This document shows positions 16,830-27,464 of a stretch of DNA of 64,000 bases, in pieces (within the stretch, counting starts at the first letter, position 1; each line of letters starts with the position of its first letter). The notes beneath the pieces are model-generated. The model did no database searches. It was not told where the DNA came from and saw only the letters and a list, made by a program, of their open reading frames with translations. Origin of the DNA: Microbulbifer bruguierae (GTDB lineage Bacteria; Pseudomonadota; Gammaproteobacteria; Pseudomonadales; Cellvibrionaceae); the NCBI RefSeq assembly GCF_029869925.1, contig NZ_CP118605.1, positions 62,001-126,000 of the forward strand. The letters run 5' to 3'. The position numbers and the translations under genes were made by a program.

Positions 16830-17537
16830 TTATTTGGCCGGACGACTGGTGTGCATCAGGTAATTGACGTCTACGTCCCGGGGGTCGAGTTTGTAACTGC
16901 GGGTGATCGGATTGTAGGTCATACCGGTAATGTCGCGGGTTTCGAGGCCGGCTTCGCGCACCCAGCGACCGAGTTCCGAAGGGCGGATGAATTTGCCGTA
17001 TTCGTGAGTGCCTTTAGGCAGCATGCGCAGCACATATTCGGCACCAACGACGGCGAAAAGCCAGCCTTTTGGCGTCCGGTTTATGGTTGAGAAAAAGAGC
17101 TGGCCGCCGGGCTTTACAAGTTTGGCGCAGGCGCGTACGACGGAGGCGGGATCGGGTACATGCTCGAGCATTTCGAGGCAGGTGACGACATCGTAGCTTT
17201 CCGGTTCGGCTTCGGCGAGTTCTTCGACGGGGATGCGGCGGTAGTCGACACTGACGCCGGATTCGAGGGCGTGCAGCCTGGCGACGTTGAGGGGGGCTTC
17301 GCCCATGTCGATGCCGGTTACCTGGGCGCCCCGTTGGGCCATGGCTTCGGTGAGAATGCCGCCGCCACAACCGACGTCAAGCAGCTTCTTGCCGGCGACG
17401 GGAGCACGCTGATCGATGTGGTTGGCGCGCAGGGGGTTGATCTCGTGCAGGGGTTTGAATTCACCCTGCTGGTCCCACCAGCGGCTGGCCAGTTGTTCAA
17501 ATTTGGCGATTTCCGCCGGGTCTACGTTGGTCATCAT
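16830..17537 (-). CDS. ubiG: Ubiquinone biosynthesis O-methyltransferase
   Basis: A 235-residue SAM-dependent methyltransferase. The N-terminus [37 protein letters not shown] is diagnostic of UbiG. SAM motif I is [16 protein letters not shown], motif [15 protein letters not shown], and the C-terminal [13 protein letters not shown] is the family end signature. It performs both O-methylations in ubiquinone synthesis and associates with the Ubi complex near the membrane. It starts the minus-strand group ubiG-mupP-yciK. Two ATG codons are adjacent (17537 and 17534), and either may be used. Confidence 0.97.
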   Translation of the reverse strand: MMTNVDPAEIAKFEQLASRWWDQQGEFKPLHEINPLRANHIDQRAPVAGKKLLDVGCGGGILTEAMAQRGAQVTGIDMGEAPLNVARLHALESGVSVDYRRIPVEELAEAEPESYDVVTCLEMLEHVPDPASVVRACAKLVKPGGQLFFSTINRTPKGWLFAVVGAEYVLRMLPKGTHEYGKFIRPSELGRWVREAGLETRDITGMTYNPITRSYKLDPRDVDVNYLMHTSRPAK

Positions 17538-17582
17538 GGCTTTGTTTTCATTTGGTGGCCTGTCTTACCCACCATAGGTGGC

Positions 17583-17619
17583 GGCGGCGCTCCCGGAAAC
17601 GGTTCCCGGGAGCGCCGCC
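17583..17619. terminator. Long perfect GC hairpin between mtaD and ubiG
   Basis: Perfect 14-base stem GGCGGCGCTCCCGG / CCGGGAGCGCCGCC with a nine-base loop, sitting between ubiG (starts 17537) and mtaD (ends 17666), both on the minus strand. It lacks a T run on either side, so it may be a REP-like or processing element rather than an intrinsic terminator. Confidence 0.5.
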
Positions 17620-17665
17620 TTCAATTCTGAGAGTTTGGCTTCGTAGGAAGCGCATTCCGTTCAAG

Positions 17666-19033
17666 CTATTTCGCGAGACCGGCGATTCTATCACGCCATA
17701 CCCCCGCCCGTTGCCGCAGTTCTTGCTCGTTCAGGGTCATTAGTCTGCGATCCTTCAACAATAGTTTCCCCGCCACCCACACATTGCGGACATGGTGCCC
17801 ATTCGCGGTGTAGATCAGTTGCGAAAGCGGGTCGTGCAGGGGTTGCTGCTCCAGTTCATTGAGGTCGATGGCGCAAAGGTCCGCGGCCTTACCCACTTCG
17901 ATACTGCCGGTCACATCGTCGATCCCCAGGGCGCGGGCACCATTGATGGTGGCCATGGCGAGGGCCTGGTGGGCGGGCAGGGCGGCAGCATTGCCGGAGA
18001 CCGCTTTGGCGAGGAGGGCGGCGGTATTGGTCTCCTGCAGCATATCGAGGCCATTGTTGCTGGCAGCGCCGTCGGTGCCGATGGCGACGTTGACGCCGGC
18101 GTCGATAAGTCTGGCCACAGGGGTGAAACCGGATGCGAGCTTGAGGTTGGAGCGGGGGCAGTGGGCGATATGCGCCCCGGTTTTTTGCAGCAGGTCGATA
18201 TCGCCGTCATTCAGTGCGGTCATGTGTACGCAGAGCATCTGTGGTGATAGCAGCCCCAGTTTGTGCAGGCGCTCGATGGGACGTTCGCCCGACTTGGTTT
18301 GTGCTTCCTCTACTTCTCCGGCGGTTTCGTGCAGGTGCATTTGTACCGGCATCTGCAGTTCGTTGGCGTAGATGGCGATTTTTTTGAGAGTCTCGTCGCT
18401 CACGGTATAGGGGGCATGAGGCGCAAAGGCGAGACCGATGCGGGTGTGGGAGCGGTAGTCATCTCTTAGGGCCAGGCCTTTGTCGATGGCTTCGTCGCTG
18501 TTTCTCGACCAGGCGTTGGGGAAATCAATCACAGGAAAAGCAATCTGGGCGCGCATGCCGGCTTCGCGGGCAGCGGCCGCAGTGGCTTCGGGAAAGAAGT
18601 ACTGGTCAGCAAAGGTGGTGGTGCCGCTGCGGAGCATTTCCGCCATGGCGAGGCGGGTGCCATCGGTGACGAAGTCGGGGCTGACCCATTTCTGTTCTGC
18701 GGGCCAAATATGTTGCTGCAGCCAGGTCATCAATGGATGGTCGTCGGCGAATCCCCGCAGCAAGCTCATGGCGGCGTGATTGTGCGTGTTGATGAGACCG
18801 GGTATTAAGAGTTGATTGTCCAGGTCGAACTCTTCCGCGGCGAGGAAACGCCCGCGGGCCTCTGTGCTGGGGAGCAGGGCCTGTATCTTGCCGTTATGGA
18901 TGGCCAGCGAACAGTTTTCGTACAGGCGCTGCTCGGGTACCACCGGGATGATCCAGCGGGCGTGAATCAGGGTGTCTATCGGTTGTTTTTTGTTCGATTT
19001 CTCGTGATTTTCGGTGGTGTTACTGATGGCCAT
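17666..19033 (-). CDS. mtaD: TRZ/ATZ family amidohydrolase, probable 5-methylthioadenosine/S-adenosylhomocysteine deaminase
   Basis: A 455-residue amidohydrolase. Metal ligands are visible as LIPGLINTHNHAAMSLLRG (HxH), MHLHETAGEVEEA (His and catalytic Glu), LCVHMTALNDGDI, and the Asp in IGTDGAASNNGLDM. The C-terminus VGKAADLCAIDL is also a family feature. It deaminates MTA, SAH or related nucleosides in the cytoplasm. In P. aeruginosa the equivalent gene sits between gyrA and ubiG, as here, although the mtnA gene found there is absent. The gene is divergent from gyrA, with about 250 bases between the starts. ATG at 19033 is chosen over an upstream frame that reads into the promoter region. 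Confidence 0.9.
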   Translation of the reverse strand: MAISNTTENHEKSNKKQPIDTLIHARWIIPVVPEQRLYENCSLAIHNGKIQALLPSTEARGRFLAAEEFDLDNQLLIPGLINTHNHAAMSLLRGFADDHPLMTWLQQHIWPAEQKWVSPDFVTDGTRLAMAEMLRSGTTTFADQYFFPEATAAAAREAGMRAQIAFPVIDFPNAWSRNSDEAIDKGLALRDDYRSHTRIGLAFAPHAPYTVSDETLKKIAIYANELQMPVQMHLHETAGEVEEAQTKSGERPIERLHKLGLLSPQMLCVHMTALNDGDIDLLQKTGAHIAHCPRSNLKLASGFTPVARLIDAGVNVAIGTDGAASNNGLDMLQETNTAALLAKAVSGNAAALPAHQALAMATINGARALGIDDVTGSIEVGKAADLCAIDLNELEQQPLHDPLSQLIYTANGHHVRNVWVAGKLLLKDRRLMTLNEQELRQRAGVWRDRIAGLAK

Positions 19034-19281
19034 TGTGTGTTTTTTATTCCGCAGGAAAGTCGCAGACTTTAGCGGCGTGGGGAGCCGTGAACAAGTGTGC
19101 ACAAGTCGTCCTTCTGCGCGTCAATTGTGGTAGAATCGCCCGCTTGATCGGGGTCTGTGACCAGCTGGCCCCACCTGATTCCCAGCCTGTTGCCATGTGC
19201 GCTCGAGCAGAGAGCCGCGGCGCCAGGTGCCGAGGGAGCCAGCCCTGCTGGCGGCGTTAACGATAAGGAATGCCTGAAAAT

Positions 19282-21861
19282 ATGGGCGAATTAGCCAAAG
19301 AAATTTCTCCGATCAATATCGAAGAAGAGCTGAAGCAGTCCTACCTCGACTATGCGATGAGCGTGATTGTGGGCCGTGCGTTGCCAGATGTGCGCGATGG
19401 CCTGAAGCCGGTGCACCGGCGCGTGCTTTACGCCATGAGCGAACTCAAGAACGACTGGAACAAACCCTACAAGAAGTCTGCCCGTGTGGTGGGTGACGTG
19501 ATCGGTAAGTATCACCCGCATGGCGACAGTGCGGTGTACGACACCATTGTGCGTATGGCACAGCCGTTTTCCCTGCGCTACATGCTGGTAGACGGCCAGG
19601 GCAACTTCGGTTCCATCGACGGCGACAGCGCGGCGGCCATGCGTTACACCGAGATCCGCATGGACAAGCTCGCCCACGAGCTGTTGTCGGATCTGGACAA
19701 GGAAACCGTCAATTTCATCGACAACTACGACGGCTCCGAACAGATGCCGGAAGTGTTGCCGTCGCGGGTACCCAACCTGCTGGTGAACGGTTCCTCAGGT
19801 ATTGCCGTGGGTATGGCCACGAATATTCCGCCACATAACCTGAGTGAGGTGGTCAAAGGGTGTCTGGCGCTGATTGACAACAGCGAGCTGTCCATTGACG
19901 AGTTGATGGAGTATATCCCGGGCCCTGATTTCCCCACTGGCGCCACCATCAATGGTCGCGCGGGCATTCTGATGGCCTACCGCACCGGTCGCGGACGTAT
20001 CTATATTCGCGCGAAAGCCGAAGTAGTTCGCGATGACAAAACCAATCGCGAAACCATCATCGTCCACGAGATTCCCTACCAGCTGAACAAGGCGCGCCTG
20101 ATTGAGCGTATCGCCGAGCTGGTCAAGGAAAAGAAAATCGAAGGTATTTCCGAGCTGCGCGACGAGTCCGATAAAGACGGACTGCGTGTAGTGATCGAGC
20201 TGAAGCGCGGCGAGCTGGGGGATGTTGTTCTGAACAACCTCTACTCCCAGACGCAACTGGAAAGCGTTTTTGGTATCAACATGGTGGCGCTGGTGGATGG
20301 CCAGCCCAAGCTGTTGAACCTGAAGCAGCTGCTGGAATACTTCATTCGCCATCGCCAGGAAGTGGTGACCCGCCGTACGGTATATCTGCTGCGCAAGGCG
20401 CGGGAGCGTGGGCATATCCTCGAAGGTCTGGCGATTGCGATTTCCAATATCGACCCGGTGATCGAGCTGATCAAGGCGTCCGCGACTCCTGCGGAAGCCC
20501 GCGAAGCGCTGCTGGCCAAAGGCTGGCCGGTGGGTGAAGTGGAGCAGTTCCTGGAGCGCGCCGGTGCCGATGCCTGTCGCCCGGACGATCTGCCGAAAGA
20601 GTTCGGTCTGCGCGACGGTGCCTATTATCTGTCGCCGGCCCAGGCACAGGCGATTCTCGAACTGCGCCTGCACCGCCTGACCGGTATGGAGCACGACAAG
20701 CTGCTGGCGGAATACAGCGAGCGCCTGGAGCAGATCGCCGAGTATCTGGAAATTCTCGGCAGCCCTGAGCGTCTGATGCAGGTGATCCGCGAAGAGCTGG
20801 AGCTGCTGGAAAAAGAATACGGCGATGAGCGCCGCACCGATATCGTGGCTTCCCGTCAGGATCTCTCCGTAGAAGACCTGATCACCCCGGAAGACAAGGT
20901 GGTGACCATCTCTCACGGCGGTTACGCCAAGAGTCAGCCGCTGGCGGACTACCAGGCGCAGCGTCGCGGCGGTATGGGTAAGTCCGCCACCCAGGTAAAA
21001 GACGAGGATTTCGTTGAGCACCTGTTGATCGCCAACTCCCACGACACCATCCTGTGTTTCTCCAATCACGGCAAGGTGTACTGGTTGAAAGTCTACGAAG
21101 TACCCACTGCCGGGCGCGCGTCCCGTGGCCGTCCGATGGTGAATATGTTGCCGCTGGATGAGGGTGAGCGCATCAGCAGTCTGATGCCGGTATCCGAGTA
21201 CGACGAAGATCACTTTATTTTCTTTGCCACCGCCAACGGCACGGTCAAGAAAACGCCGCTTACCGCTTTCTCCCGCCCGCGCAGTGTTGGACTGCGGGCG
21301 ATCGAGCTGGATGACGACGACCGCCTGGTGGCGACGGCGATTACCGATGGCAGTCGCGATGTGTTGTTGCTGACCAGTGCCGGCAAGGCGGCGCGTTTTG
21401 CCGAAGAAAATGTCCGCTCCATGGGGCGTGTGTCCCGCGGTGTGCGCGGCATCCGTATGGCCGATGGTGTTTCCGTGATCGCTATGGTGATCCCGGAAGA
21501 GGGCGGTTCGGTGATGATGGTGACCGAGAACGGTTACGGCAAGCGCACCGCAACGTCCGATTTCCCCACCAAGGGGCGCGGTACCCAGGGTGTCATCGCA
21601 ATTGCCGAGAGTGAGCGCAACGGTGCTCTGGTCGGCGCCTGTCAGGTGCATCCCGCTGAGGAAATCATGCTGATTTCCGATCAGGGCACCATGGTGCGCA
21701 CCCGGGTAGACGAAGTGTCTGTGCTCGGGCGCAACACTCAGGGCGTCCGGGTTATCCGCCTCAAAGAGGGGGAGCACCTGGTGAGCCTGGCGCGGATCCA
21801 GGAAACCGAAGATGCCAGTGACGAAGAGGGTGCGGCCGGTGACGGCGGCGCCGAGGAGTGA
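19282..21861 (+). CDS. gyrA: DNA gyrase subunit A
   Basis: Type IIA topoisomerase subunit, 859 residues from the start chosen. Starting at [19 protein letters not shown] (19282) places the catalytic tyrosine (AAMRYTE) at residue 122 and the quinolone-region residues (HGDSAVYD) at Ser83 and Asp87, the same numbers as in E. coli. The alternative ATG at 19270 would shift all of these by four and lies directly against AAGGA with no spacing. The C-terminal beta-pinwheel blades carry the GyrA box QRRGGMG. The resistance-determining residues are wild type. The tail is acidic (about 20 residues, rich in Glu/Asp/Gly). Divergent from mtaD and followed by a terminator. Confidence 0.98.
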   Translation: MGELAKEISPINIEEELKQSYLDYAMSVIVGRALPDVRDGLKPVHRRVLYAMSELKNDWNKPYKKSARVVGDVIGKYHPHGDSAVYDTIVRMAQPFSLRYMLVDGQGNFGSIDGDSAAAMRYTEIRMDKLAHELLSDLDKETVNFIDNYDGSEQMPEVLPSRVPNLLVNGSSGIAVGMATNIPPHNLSEVVKGCLALIDNSELSIDELMEYIPGPDFPTGATINGRAGILMAYRTGRGRIYIRAKAEVVRDDKTNRETIIVHEIPYQLNKARLIERIAELVKEKKIEGISELRDESDKDGLRVVIELKRGELGDVVLNNLYSQTQLESVFGINMVALVDGQPKLLNLKQLLEYFIRHRQEVVTRRTVYLLRKARERGHILEGLAIAISNIDPVIELIKASATPAEAREALLAKGWPVGEVEQFLERAGADACRPDDLPKEFGLRDGAYYLSPAQAQAILELRLHRLTGMEHDKLLAEYSERLEQIAEYLEILGSPERLMQVIREELELLEKEYGDERRTDIVASRQDLSVEDLITPEDKVVTISHGGYAKSQPLADYQAQRRGGMGKSATQVKDEDFVEHLLIANSHDTILCFSNHGKVYWLKVYEVPTAGRASRGRPMVNMLPLDEGERISSLMPVSEYDEDHFIFFATANGTVKKTPLTAFSRPRSVGLRAIELDDDDRLVATAITDGSRDVLLLTSAGKAARFAEENVRSMGRVSRGVRGIRMADGVSVIAMVIPEEGGSVMMVTENGYGKRTATSDFPTKGRGTQGVIAIAESERNGALVGACQVHPAEEIMLISDQGTMVRTRVDEVSVLGRNTQGVRVIRLKEGEHLVSLARIQETEDASDEEGAAGDGGAEE

Positions 21862-21882
21862 CGGCGGATCTCTGTTAACCCG

Positions 21883-21912
21883 AAAAGGCTGCGAATTCTC
21901 GCGGCCTTTTTT
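21883..21912 (+). terminator. Intrinsic terminator after gyrA
   Basis: Stem AAAAGGCTGCG / CGCGGCCTTTT (with one mismatch) and loop AATTCT, followed by a T run, 21 bases after the gyrA stop. Confidence 0.8.
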
Positions 21913-22048
21913 GACTTTGTCCGGTGAAATATCTTTGACGCGAAATCCACGTAACGTGATAGGCGTTGTTGTTGGTTCGATGCTCTCGCATTTTGTCGGA
22001 TTTGTGACGATTTAATTCAAGTGTGTTTTCTTCTGTGGAAGTGAATCG

Positions 22049-23128
22049 ATGAGGAAGTTTAATTTCTGTGCGGGTCCTGCGGCGTTGCCGGAACCGGTGT
22101 TGCGTCAGGCGCAGGAAGAATTGCTGGATTGGCAGGGGCTTGGCTGCTCGGTGATGGAAGTCAGCCACCGTTCCGGGGAATTTACCACGGTGGCGGAACA
22201 GGCCGAACAGGATTTGCGCGATCTGCTGGGGATTCCCGACAACTACAAGGTGATGTTTCTGCAGGGTGGTGCGACTGCGCAGTTCAGTGCGGTGCCCTGG
22301 AACCTGTTCGGGGCTGGCAGCAAGCAGGCGGATTACATCCATACCGGACAGTGGGCCGACAAGGCGATCAATGAGGCACGCCGCTACGGAGAGGTCAATA
22401 TTGTTGCCTCGTCCGAGGACCGTAATTTTTCCTACGCGCCGGCGGCGGATTCCTGGGAAGAGAGTGCAGATACTGCCTACTTCCACTACACGCCAAACGA
22501 GACCATTGGTGGGGTCGAGTTTCCGTATATTCCGGATGTGAAAAGTCCGCTGATCGCAGATATGTCATCCACTATTCTTTCGCAGCCGATTCCGGTAGAG
22601 AAGTTTGGCTTTATCTACGCGGGAGCACAGAAAAATATCGGGCCATCCGGCATTGCCGTCGGCATCGTGCGCGACGACCTGCTGGATCGTGCGTTGCCGG
22701 ATATTCCCCGCAGCCTGAGCTGGAAGATTGCCGCGGAAGCGCAGTCCATGGATAACACGCCGCCCACTTTTGCCTGGTACCTGTCCGGGCTGGTGTTCAA
22801 GTGGCTGAAGGCGCAGGGTGGTGTCAGCGCGATGGCGGAACTCAGCCTCAAGAAATCAGGATTGCTGTACGACTTCCTGGATCGCAGTGCATTTTTTTCC
22901 AGCCCTGTGTCAACGGAAAGCCGCTCGCGGATGAATGTTCCGTTTGTGCTGGCAGATGACAAGCTGGACAAGCAATTCCTGCAGGAGTCGGAAGAGGCCG
23001 GATTGCTGAACCTGAAGGGGCACCGTTCTGTGGGTGGAATGCGTGCGTCCCTGTACAACGCGGTTTCGCTGGAAGCGGTAGAGGCGTTGGTCGCCTTTAT
23101 GGCAGATTTCGAGCGGCGTCACGGTTGA
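22049..23128 (+). CDS. serC: Phosphoserine aminotransferase
   Basis: A 359-residue PLP enzyme. It begins FNFCAGPAALPEPVLRQAQEEL, the SerC signature. It contains MEVSHRSGEF, MFLQGGATAQFSAVPWNL, and the PLP lysine in GFIYAGAQKNIGPSGI. It converts 3-phosphohydroxypyruvate to phosphoserine and also serves pyridoxine synthesis. It leads a tightly spaced plus-strand group serC-pheA-tyrA/aroA-cmk-rpsA-ihfB, the same order as in Pseudomonas. The 187-base gap after gyrA contains the gyrA terminator and presumably the promoter. The ribosome site GGAAG lies about eight bases before the ATG. Confidence 0.97.
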   Translation: MRKFNFCAGPAALPEPVLRQAQEELLDWQGLGCSVMEVSHRSGEFTTVAEQAEQDLRDLLGIPDNYKVMFLQGGATAQFSAVPWNLFGAGSKQADYIHTGQWADKAINEARRYGEVNIVASSEDRNFSYAPAADSWEESADTAYFHYTPNETIGGVEFPYIPDVKSPLIADMSSTILSQPIPVEKFGFIYAGAQKNIGPSGIAVGIVRDDLLDRALPDIPRSLSWKIAAEAQSMDNTPPTFAWYLSGLVFKWLKAQGGVSAMAELSLKKSGLLYDFLDRSAFFSSPVSTESRSRMNVPFVLADDKLDKQFLQESEEAGLLNLKGHRSVGGMRASLYNAVSLEAVEALVAFMADFERRHG

Positions 23129-23156
23129 TAAAACATTGAAAATCTAGGCGAGAATT

Positions 23157-24260
23157 ATGTCTGAAGATAAGTCGCAACAGGATGAGCGCCTGCTGGAGCT
23201 GCGCGATCGCATTGACAGTATCGACAGCGATATCGCACGGCTGATTTCCGAGCGCGCCAACTGCGCACTGGAAGTGGCCGAGGTAAAAAAGAGCAACGGC
23301 GAGGATGTCCTCTTCTATCGTCCCGAGCGTGAGGCGCAGGTGCTGCGCAGGGCCATGCAGCGCAATCCGGGGCCGCTGACCAATGAGGAAATGGCGCGCT
23401 TGTTCCGCGAGATCATGTCCGCCTGCCTGGCGCTGGAAGATCCCCTCAAGGTGGCCTATCTGGGCCCCGAGGGCACCTTCACCCAGCAGGCTGCGCTGAA
23501 ACATTTCGGCCACTCCGCCGTGTCCAAGCCACTGGCAGCGATCGACGAAGTGTTCCGCGAGGTAGAGGCTGGCGCGGTTAATTACGGGGTGGTGCCGGTG
23601 GAAAATTCCACCGAGGGTGTGGTGAATCACACCCTCGACAATTTCATGACCTCCAATCTGAAAATCTGTGGCGAAGTGGAGCTGCGGATTCATCAACACC
23701 TGATGATTTCCGATGTCACTCGCAAGGATTCGATTACCCGTATCTATTCCCATGCCCAGAGTCTGGCGCAGTGCCGCAAATGGCTCGACTCCTATTACCC
23801 GAATGTCGAGCGTGTGGCGGTGGCGAGTAACGCGGAAGCGGCCAGGCGGGTGAAGGGTGAGTGGAATGCGGCGGCCATCGCCGGTGATATGGCGGCGGAG
23901 CTGTACGGGCTGAAAATCCTGAACGAAAAAATCGAGGATCGTCCGGACAATTCCACCCGCTTTCTGATTATCGGTACCCAGGCCGTGCCCCCCAGTGGCG
24001 ATGACAAAACGTCGCTGATGGTGTCCATGCGCAACGCGCCGGGCGCACTGCACGATCTGCTGGTGCCTTTCCAGGAACACGGCATTGATCTGACCCGGGT
24101 TGAAACACGTCCGGCCCAGAGCGGTAATTGGACCTATGTATTCTTCATCGACTTTGTCGGTCACCGGGACAGTGAAAATGTGGCCGCAGCACTGAGGGAA
24201 GTGGGTGCCTGCGCATCGGATATGAAAGTGCTGGGTTCTTACCCGCGTGGAGTTTTGTAA
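23157..24260 (+). CDS. pheA: Bifunctional chorismate mutase / prephenate dehydratase
   Basis: A 367-residue P-protein. The AroQ chorismate mutase domain occupies residues about 10-95 (RIDSIDSDIARLISERANCALEVAEVK, with the catalytic Arg and Lys). The prephenate dehydratase domain is at about 100-275 (YLGPEGTFTQQAALKHF, VPVENSTEGVVNHTLDNF, DNSTRFLII). A C-terminal ACT domain (SLMVSMRNAPGALHDLLVPF, TRVETRPAQSGNWTYVFFIDF) binds phenylalanine for feedback control. It makes phenylpyruvate from chorismate. The stop abuts the next ATG with no gap, so translation of the following tyrA-aroA gene is probably coupled. Confidence 0.97.
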   Translation: MSEDKSQQDERLLELRDRIDSIDSDIARLISERANCALEVAEVKKSNGEDVLFYRPEREAQVLRRAMQRNPGPLTNEEMARLFREIMSACLALEDPLKVAYLGPEGTFTQQAALKHFGHSAVSKPLAAIDEVFREVEAGAVNYGVVPVENSTEGVVNHTLDNFMTSNLKICGEVELRIHQHLMISDVTRKDSITRIYSHAQSLAQCRKWLDSYYPNVERVAVASNAEAARRVKGEWNAAAIAGDMAAELYGLKILNEKIEDRPDNSTRFLIIGTQAVPPSGDDKTSLMVSMRNAPGALHDLLVPFQEHGIDLTRVETRPAQSGNWTYVFFIDFVGHRDSENVAAALREVGACASDMKVLGSYPRGVL

Positions 24261-26537
24261 ATGGCAGTTTCGGGGCAGGGATGCATGGCGCAGGAAACCA
24301 CTGTGCAGGAAATAGGGCGTTTGGTGGTTGTCGGGGTCGGTCTGATCGGCGGCAGTCTGGCGCTGGGTCTGAAAGCCGCTCGCGGGTGTCGGGAAATTAT
24401 CGGCGTCGCGCGGCGGTCGGAGGTCTGCGAGCAGGCGGTCGCCCTCGGTGTGGTGGACCGCGCGGTGACGGATATCGAAACCATACTGCCTGAGCTGGAG
24501 CCCGGTGATGTGGTGTTCGTTGCGGTGCCGACCCTGGCCGTAGAGGCGGTGTTTGCGCAGTTAAAGAATGGGCTGCCCGGTGGGGTGGTGGTTACGGATG
24601 GCGCCAGTGTCAAGGGCAGTGTGGTCACTGCGGCGCAACGTGTATGGGGCGACGTGCCAGACTTCCTGGTGCCGGGCCATCCCATCGCCGGCTCCGAGCA
24701 GAGCGGTGTCACAGCGGCCCGCGACGATCTGTACATCGCACACCGGATTATCCTGACTCCGATGGAAAACACCGACGAACAGCATCTTCGGCGTATCCAG
24801 ACAATGTGGGAGTCGGTGGGTGCAGAGGTATTGACCATGCCGGTTGCGGAGCACGACGAAGTGCTGGCGGCGACCAGTCATTTACCCCACGTGATTGCTT
24901 ACGGGCTGGTGGATACTCTGGCCCACGACGCGGAAAATGAAAATATATTCCGCTATGCGGCGGGCGGCTTCCGGGATTTCACCCGGATTGCTTCCAGCGA
25001 CCCGGTCATGTGGCGGGACATTATGCTCGCCAATCGGGACGCGATTTTAAAGTCTATCGATCTCTATACCTCCAACCTGGATTCTCTGCGCAGTGCCATA
25101 GCCAGCGGCGACAGTGAACGTCTGATGGGGGTATTTACCCGGGCTAAGGCGGCGCGGGATCACTTCACCAAAATGCTGGCCAAAAAAGCGTACACGGAAA
25201 CTATGCAAGCAACGGAAGTAACTTTTGTCGCCCGGCCGGGCGGCGCGGTAAATGGCGATCTGCGCGTACCGGGGGACAAGTCCATGTCCCACCGCTCGAT
25301 CATGCTCGGATCCCTGGCGGAAGGTGTCACTGAGGTAGAGGGGTTTCTCGAGGGGGAGGACGCCTTGGCGACCCTGCAATCCTTCCGGGATATGGGCGTG
25401 GTGATCGAGGGGCCGGTGGACGGCCGGGTCACTATCCACGGTGTCGGTATGCACGGCTTGCAAGCGCCTCCGGGACCACTGTATGTGGGGAACTCCGGTA
25501 CCTCCATGCGCTTGCTGGCGGGTCTGCTGGCCGGGCAGGCGTTTGATAGCGTATTGACCGGGGATGAGTCCCTTTCCAAGCGCCCCATGAACCGGGTGGC
25601 CAATCCCCTGCGTGAAATGGGCGCCGAGGTGGAAACGGCTGAAGATGGCCGTCCGCCACTGAAGATCAAAGGTGGCAGGGCGCTGAAGGCCATTGATTAC
25701 ACCCTGCCGATGGCCAGCGCTCAGGTGAAATCCTGCGTGTTGCTGGCAGGACTCTATGCGGACGGGAAAACCAGTACCACCGAGCCAGCACCGACTCGCG
25801 ATCATACCGAGCGTATGCTTGCCGGTTTCGGCTATGAGGTGCTGCGAGATGCTTCGCGGGCCAGTCTTGTTGGTGGCGGCAGCCTGACGGCATGTCATAT
25901 CGACGTGCCCGCAGACATTTCATCGGCGACGTTCTTTATGGTTGCCGCTTCCATCGCGCCCGGTTCCGATGTGTTGCTGCGGCATGTGGGTATCAACCCC
26001 ACCCGCGATGGCGCTATCAATATTCTGCGCGCCATGGGCGCCGACATCACCCTGGAAAACCGCCGCGAAGTGGGCGGTGAGCCGGTGGCAGATATTCGCG
26101 TGCGCTACGCCCCGCTGAAAGGTATCCAGATTCCTGAAGATCAGGTGCCGTTGGCGATTGATGAGTTCCCGGCGATTTTTGTCGCTGCCGCTTGCGCAGA
26201 CGGTGAAACGGTATTGACCGGTGCCGAAGAGCTGCGGGTCAAGGAGAGTGACCGTATCCAGGCGATGGCAGATGGTCTGAGGATTCTGGGTATTAACGCC
26301 GAGCCGACGCCGGATGGCATTGTCATCCAGGGTAAAGGGGGGGATAGTGCCGCGCCTGTGTTTGGTGGCGGTGTGGTAGACAGTCTCGGCGACCATCGTA
26401 TTGCCATGTCGTTTGCGGTGGCGGCACTGCGCGCCGGTGCCGATATCCGCATTCAGCACTGCGCGAACGTGGCTACGTCTTTCCCGAATTTCGCGGAATT
26501 GGCCAGGCGCGCGGGGATGAATCTGGAGGTGAGCTAG
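24261..26537 (+). CDS. tyrA-aroA: Fused prephenate dehydrogenase / 3-phosphoshikimate 1-carboxyvinyltransferase
   Basis: A 758-residue fusion. Residues about 15-305 form the NAD-dependent dehydrogenase (VVVGVGLIGGSLALGLKAA, FLVPGHPIAGSEQSGV, AATSHLPHVIAYGLV). Residues about 315-758 form EPSP synthase (LRVPGDKSMSHRSIMLGSLAEG, LYVGNSGTSMRLLAGLLAG, ESDRIQAMADGL, VVDSLGDHRIAMS). The fusion makes one polypeptide serve both the shikimate pathway and tyrosine synthesis, and is also known in Pseudomonas and Acinetobacter. Starts at 24261, touching the pheA stop; a second ATG at 24285 is possible. A 42-base gap separates it from cmk. Confidence 0.96.
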   Translation: MAVSGQGCMAQETTVQEIGRLVVVGVGLIGGSLALGLKAARGCREIIGVARRSEVCEQAVALGVVDRAVTDIETILPELEPGDVVFVAVPTLAVEAVFAQLKNGLPGGVVVTDGASVKGSVVTAAQRVWGDVPDFLVPGHPIAGSEQSGVTAARDDLYIAHRIILTPMENTDEQHLRRIQTMWESVGAEVLTMPVAEHDEVLAATSHLPHVIAYGLVDTLAHDAENENIFRYAAGGFRDFTRIASSDPVMWRDIMLANRDAILKSIDLYTSNLDSLRSAIASGDSERLMGVFTRAKAARDHFTKMLAKKAYTETMQATEVTFVARPGGAVNGDLRVPGDKSMSHRSIMLGSLAEGVTEVEGFLEGEDALATLQSFRDMGVVIEGPVDGRVTIHGVGMHGLQAPPGPLYVGNSGTSMRLLAGLLAGQAFDSVLTGDESLSKRPMNRVANPLREMGAEVETAEDGRPPLKIKGGRALKAIDYTLPMASAQVKSCVLLAGLYADGKTSTTEPAPTRDHTERMLAGFGYEVLRDASRASLVGGGSLTACHIDVPADISSATFFMVAASIAPGSDVLLRHVGINPTRDGAINILRAMGADITLENRREVGGEPVADIRVRYAPLKGIQIPEDQVPLAIDEFPAIFVAAACADGETVLTGAEELRVKESDRIQAMADGLRILGINAEPTPDGIVIQGKGGDSAAPVFGGGVVDSLGDHRIAMSFAVAALRAGADIRIQHCANVATSFPNFAELARRAGMNLEVS

Positions 26538-26579
26538 TCTGCTCACCTTACAACTAACTCAAGCAGTACCGACTTAGTT

Positions 26580-27278
26580 ATGACCGAAACAGAAAACTTT
26601 CAGACTGATCAGGCCCCGGTGGTCACTATTGATGGCCCCAGTGGCTCCGGCAAGGGCACTATCGCCAAACTGGTGGCCGATCGTCTCGGCTTTGCGCTGC
26701 TGGATTCCGGTGCCCTATACCGCCTGACGGCGCTGGCGGCGCTGAATGCTGGTGCGGATCTGGACGACGCGGAAAAAGTTGCCCGAATCGCGGCGAATCT
26801 GGATATCCGCTTTGCCATTGCTGACGCCGAAGTGAGTGCAATTCTGGATGGAGTGGATGTGAGCCAGGATATCCGTATGGAGCGGGTGAGCATGGCGGCC
26901 TCGAAAGTGGCGGCTATTCCCGAGGTGCGCGACGCACTGCTGCAACGCCAGCGGGACTTTCGCACTGCCCCCGGACTGGTGGCAGATGGGCGCGATATGG
27001 GCACTACGGTGTTCCCTGACGCGCCGGTCAAAATATTTCTGACCGCGAGCGCGGAAGAGCGTGCCCGCCGACGTCATGCCCAGTTGCAGGGCAGGGGTGT
27101 TTCTGTTAGCCTCCGCGACCTGCTGGAGGACATCCGCGCCCGGGACGACCGGGATATGAATCGCGCAACGTCACCTCTGGCGCCTGCAGAAGATGCTGTG
27201 GTGCTGGATAGCACCGAGATCGATATCCAGGGTGTTCTGCAGCGCGTGCTCGACCTGGTGCAACAGCGTATTGGTTGA
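26580..27278 (+). CDS. cmk: Cytidylate kinase
   Basis: A 232-residue nucleoside monophosphate kinase. The P-loop is [24 protein letters not shown], the CMP-binding region [16 protein letters not shown], and the substrate loop [33 protein letters not shown] is typical of Cmk. It phosphorylates CMP and dCMP in the cytoplasm. Its position just before rpsA is conserved across proteobacteria. An inverted repeat at 27331-27360 (CGGCCGGG / CCCGGCCG) in the cmk-rpsA spacer may modulate read-through into rpsA. Confidence 0.97.
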   Translation: MTETENFQTDQAPVVTIDGPSGSGKGTIAKLVADRLGFALLDSGALYRLTALAALNAGADLDDAEKVARIAANLDIRFAIADAEVSAILDGVDVSQDIRMERVSMAASKVAAIPEVRDALLQRQRDFRTAPGLVADGRDMGTTVFPDAPVKIFLTASAEERARRRHAQLQGRGVSVSLRDLLEDIRARDDRDMNRATSPLAPAEDAVVLDSTEIDIQGVLQRVLDLVQQRIG

Positions 27279-27464
27279 GACTGTCGGGGCCTGTGGGCTC
27301 CCGATTTTTAACAGAATTTTTAACAGCAGCGGCCGGGATCAGCCAGAATTGCCCGGCCGTTGTTGTAATCCGACCCGCGTACTGGCAGCGCGGTGGGGCT
27401 TTAGCTGGTGGCTGACTAAACTTCCTAGTTGCTGTCGGCGGAGTCCATATATATAGGTAATGTA

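Noticed and set aside
19795-21777. Very long minus-strand frame (660 residues) antisense to gyrA
   Set aside because: Antisense frame created by the strong codon bias of gyrA. Composition rich in His, Gln and Arg without domains; gyrA is certain.
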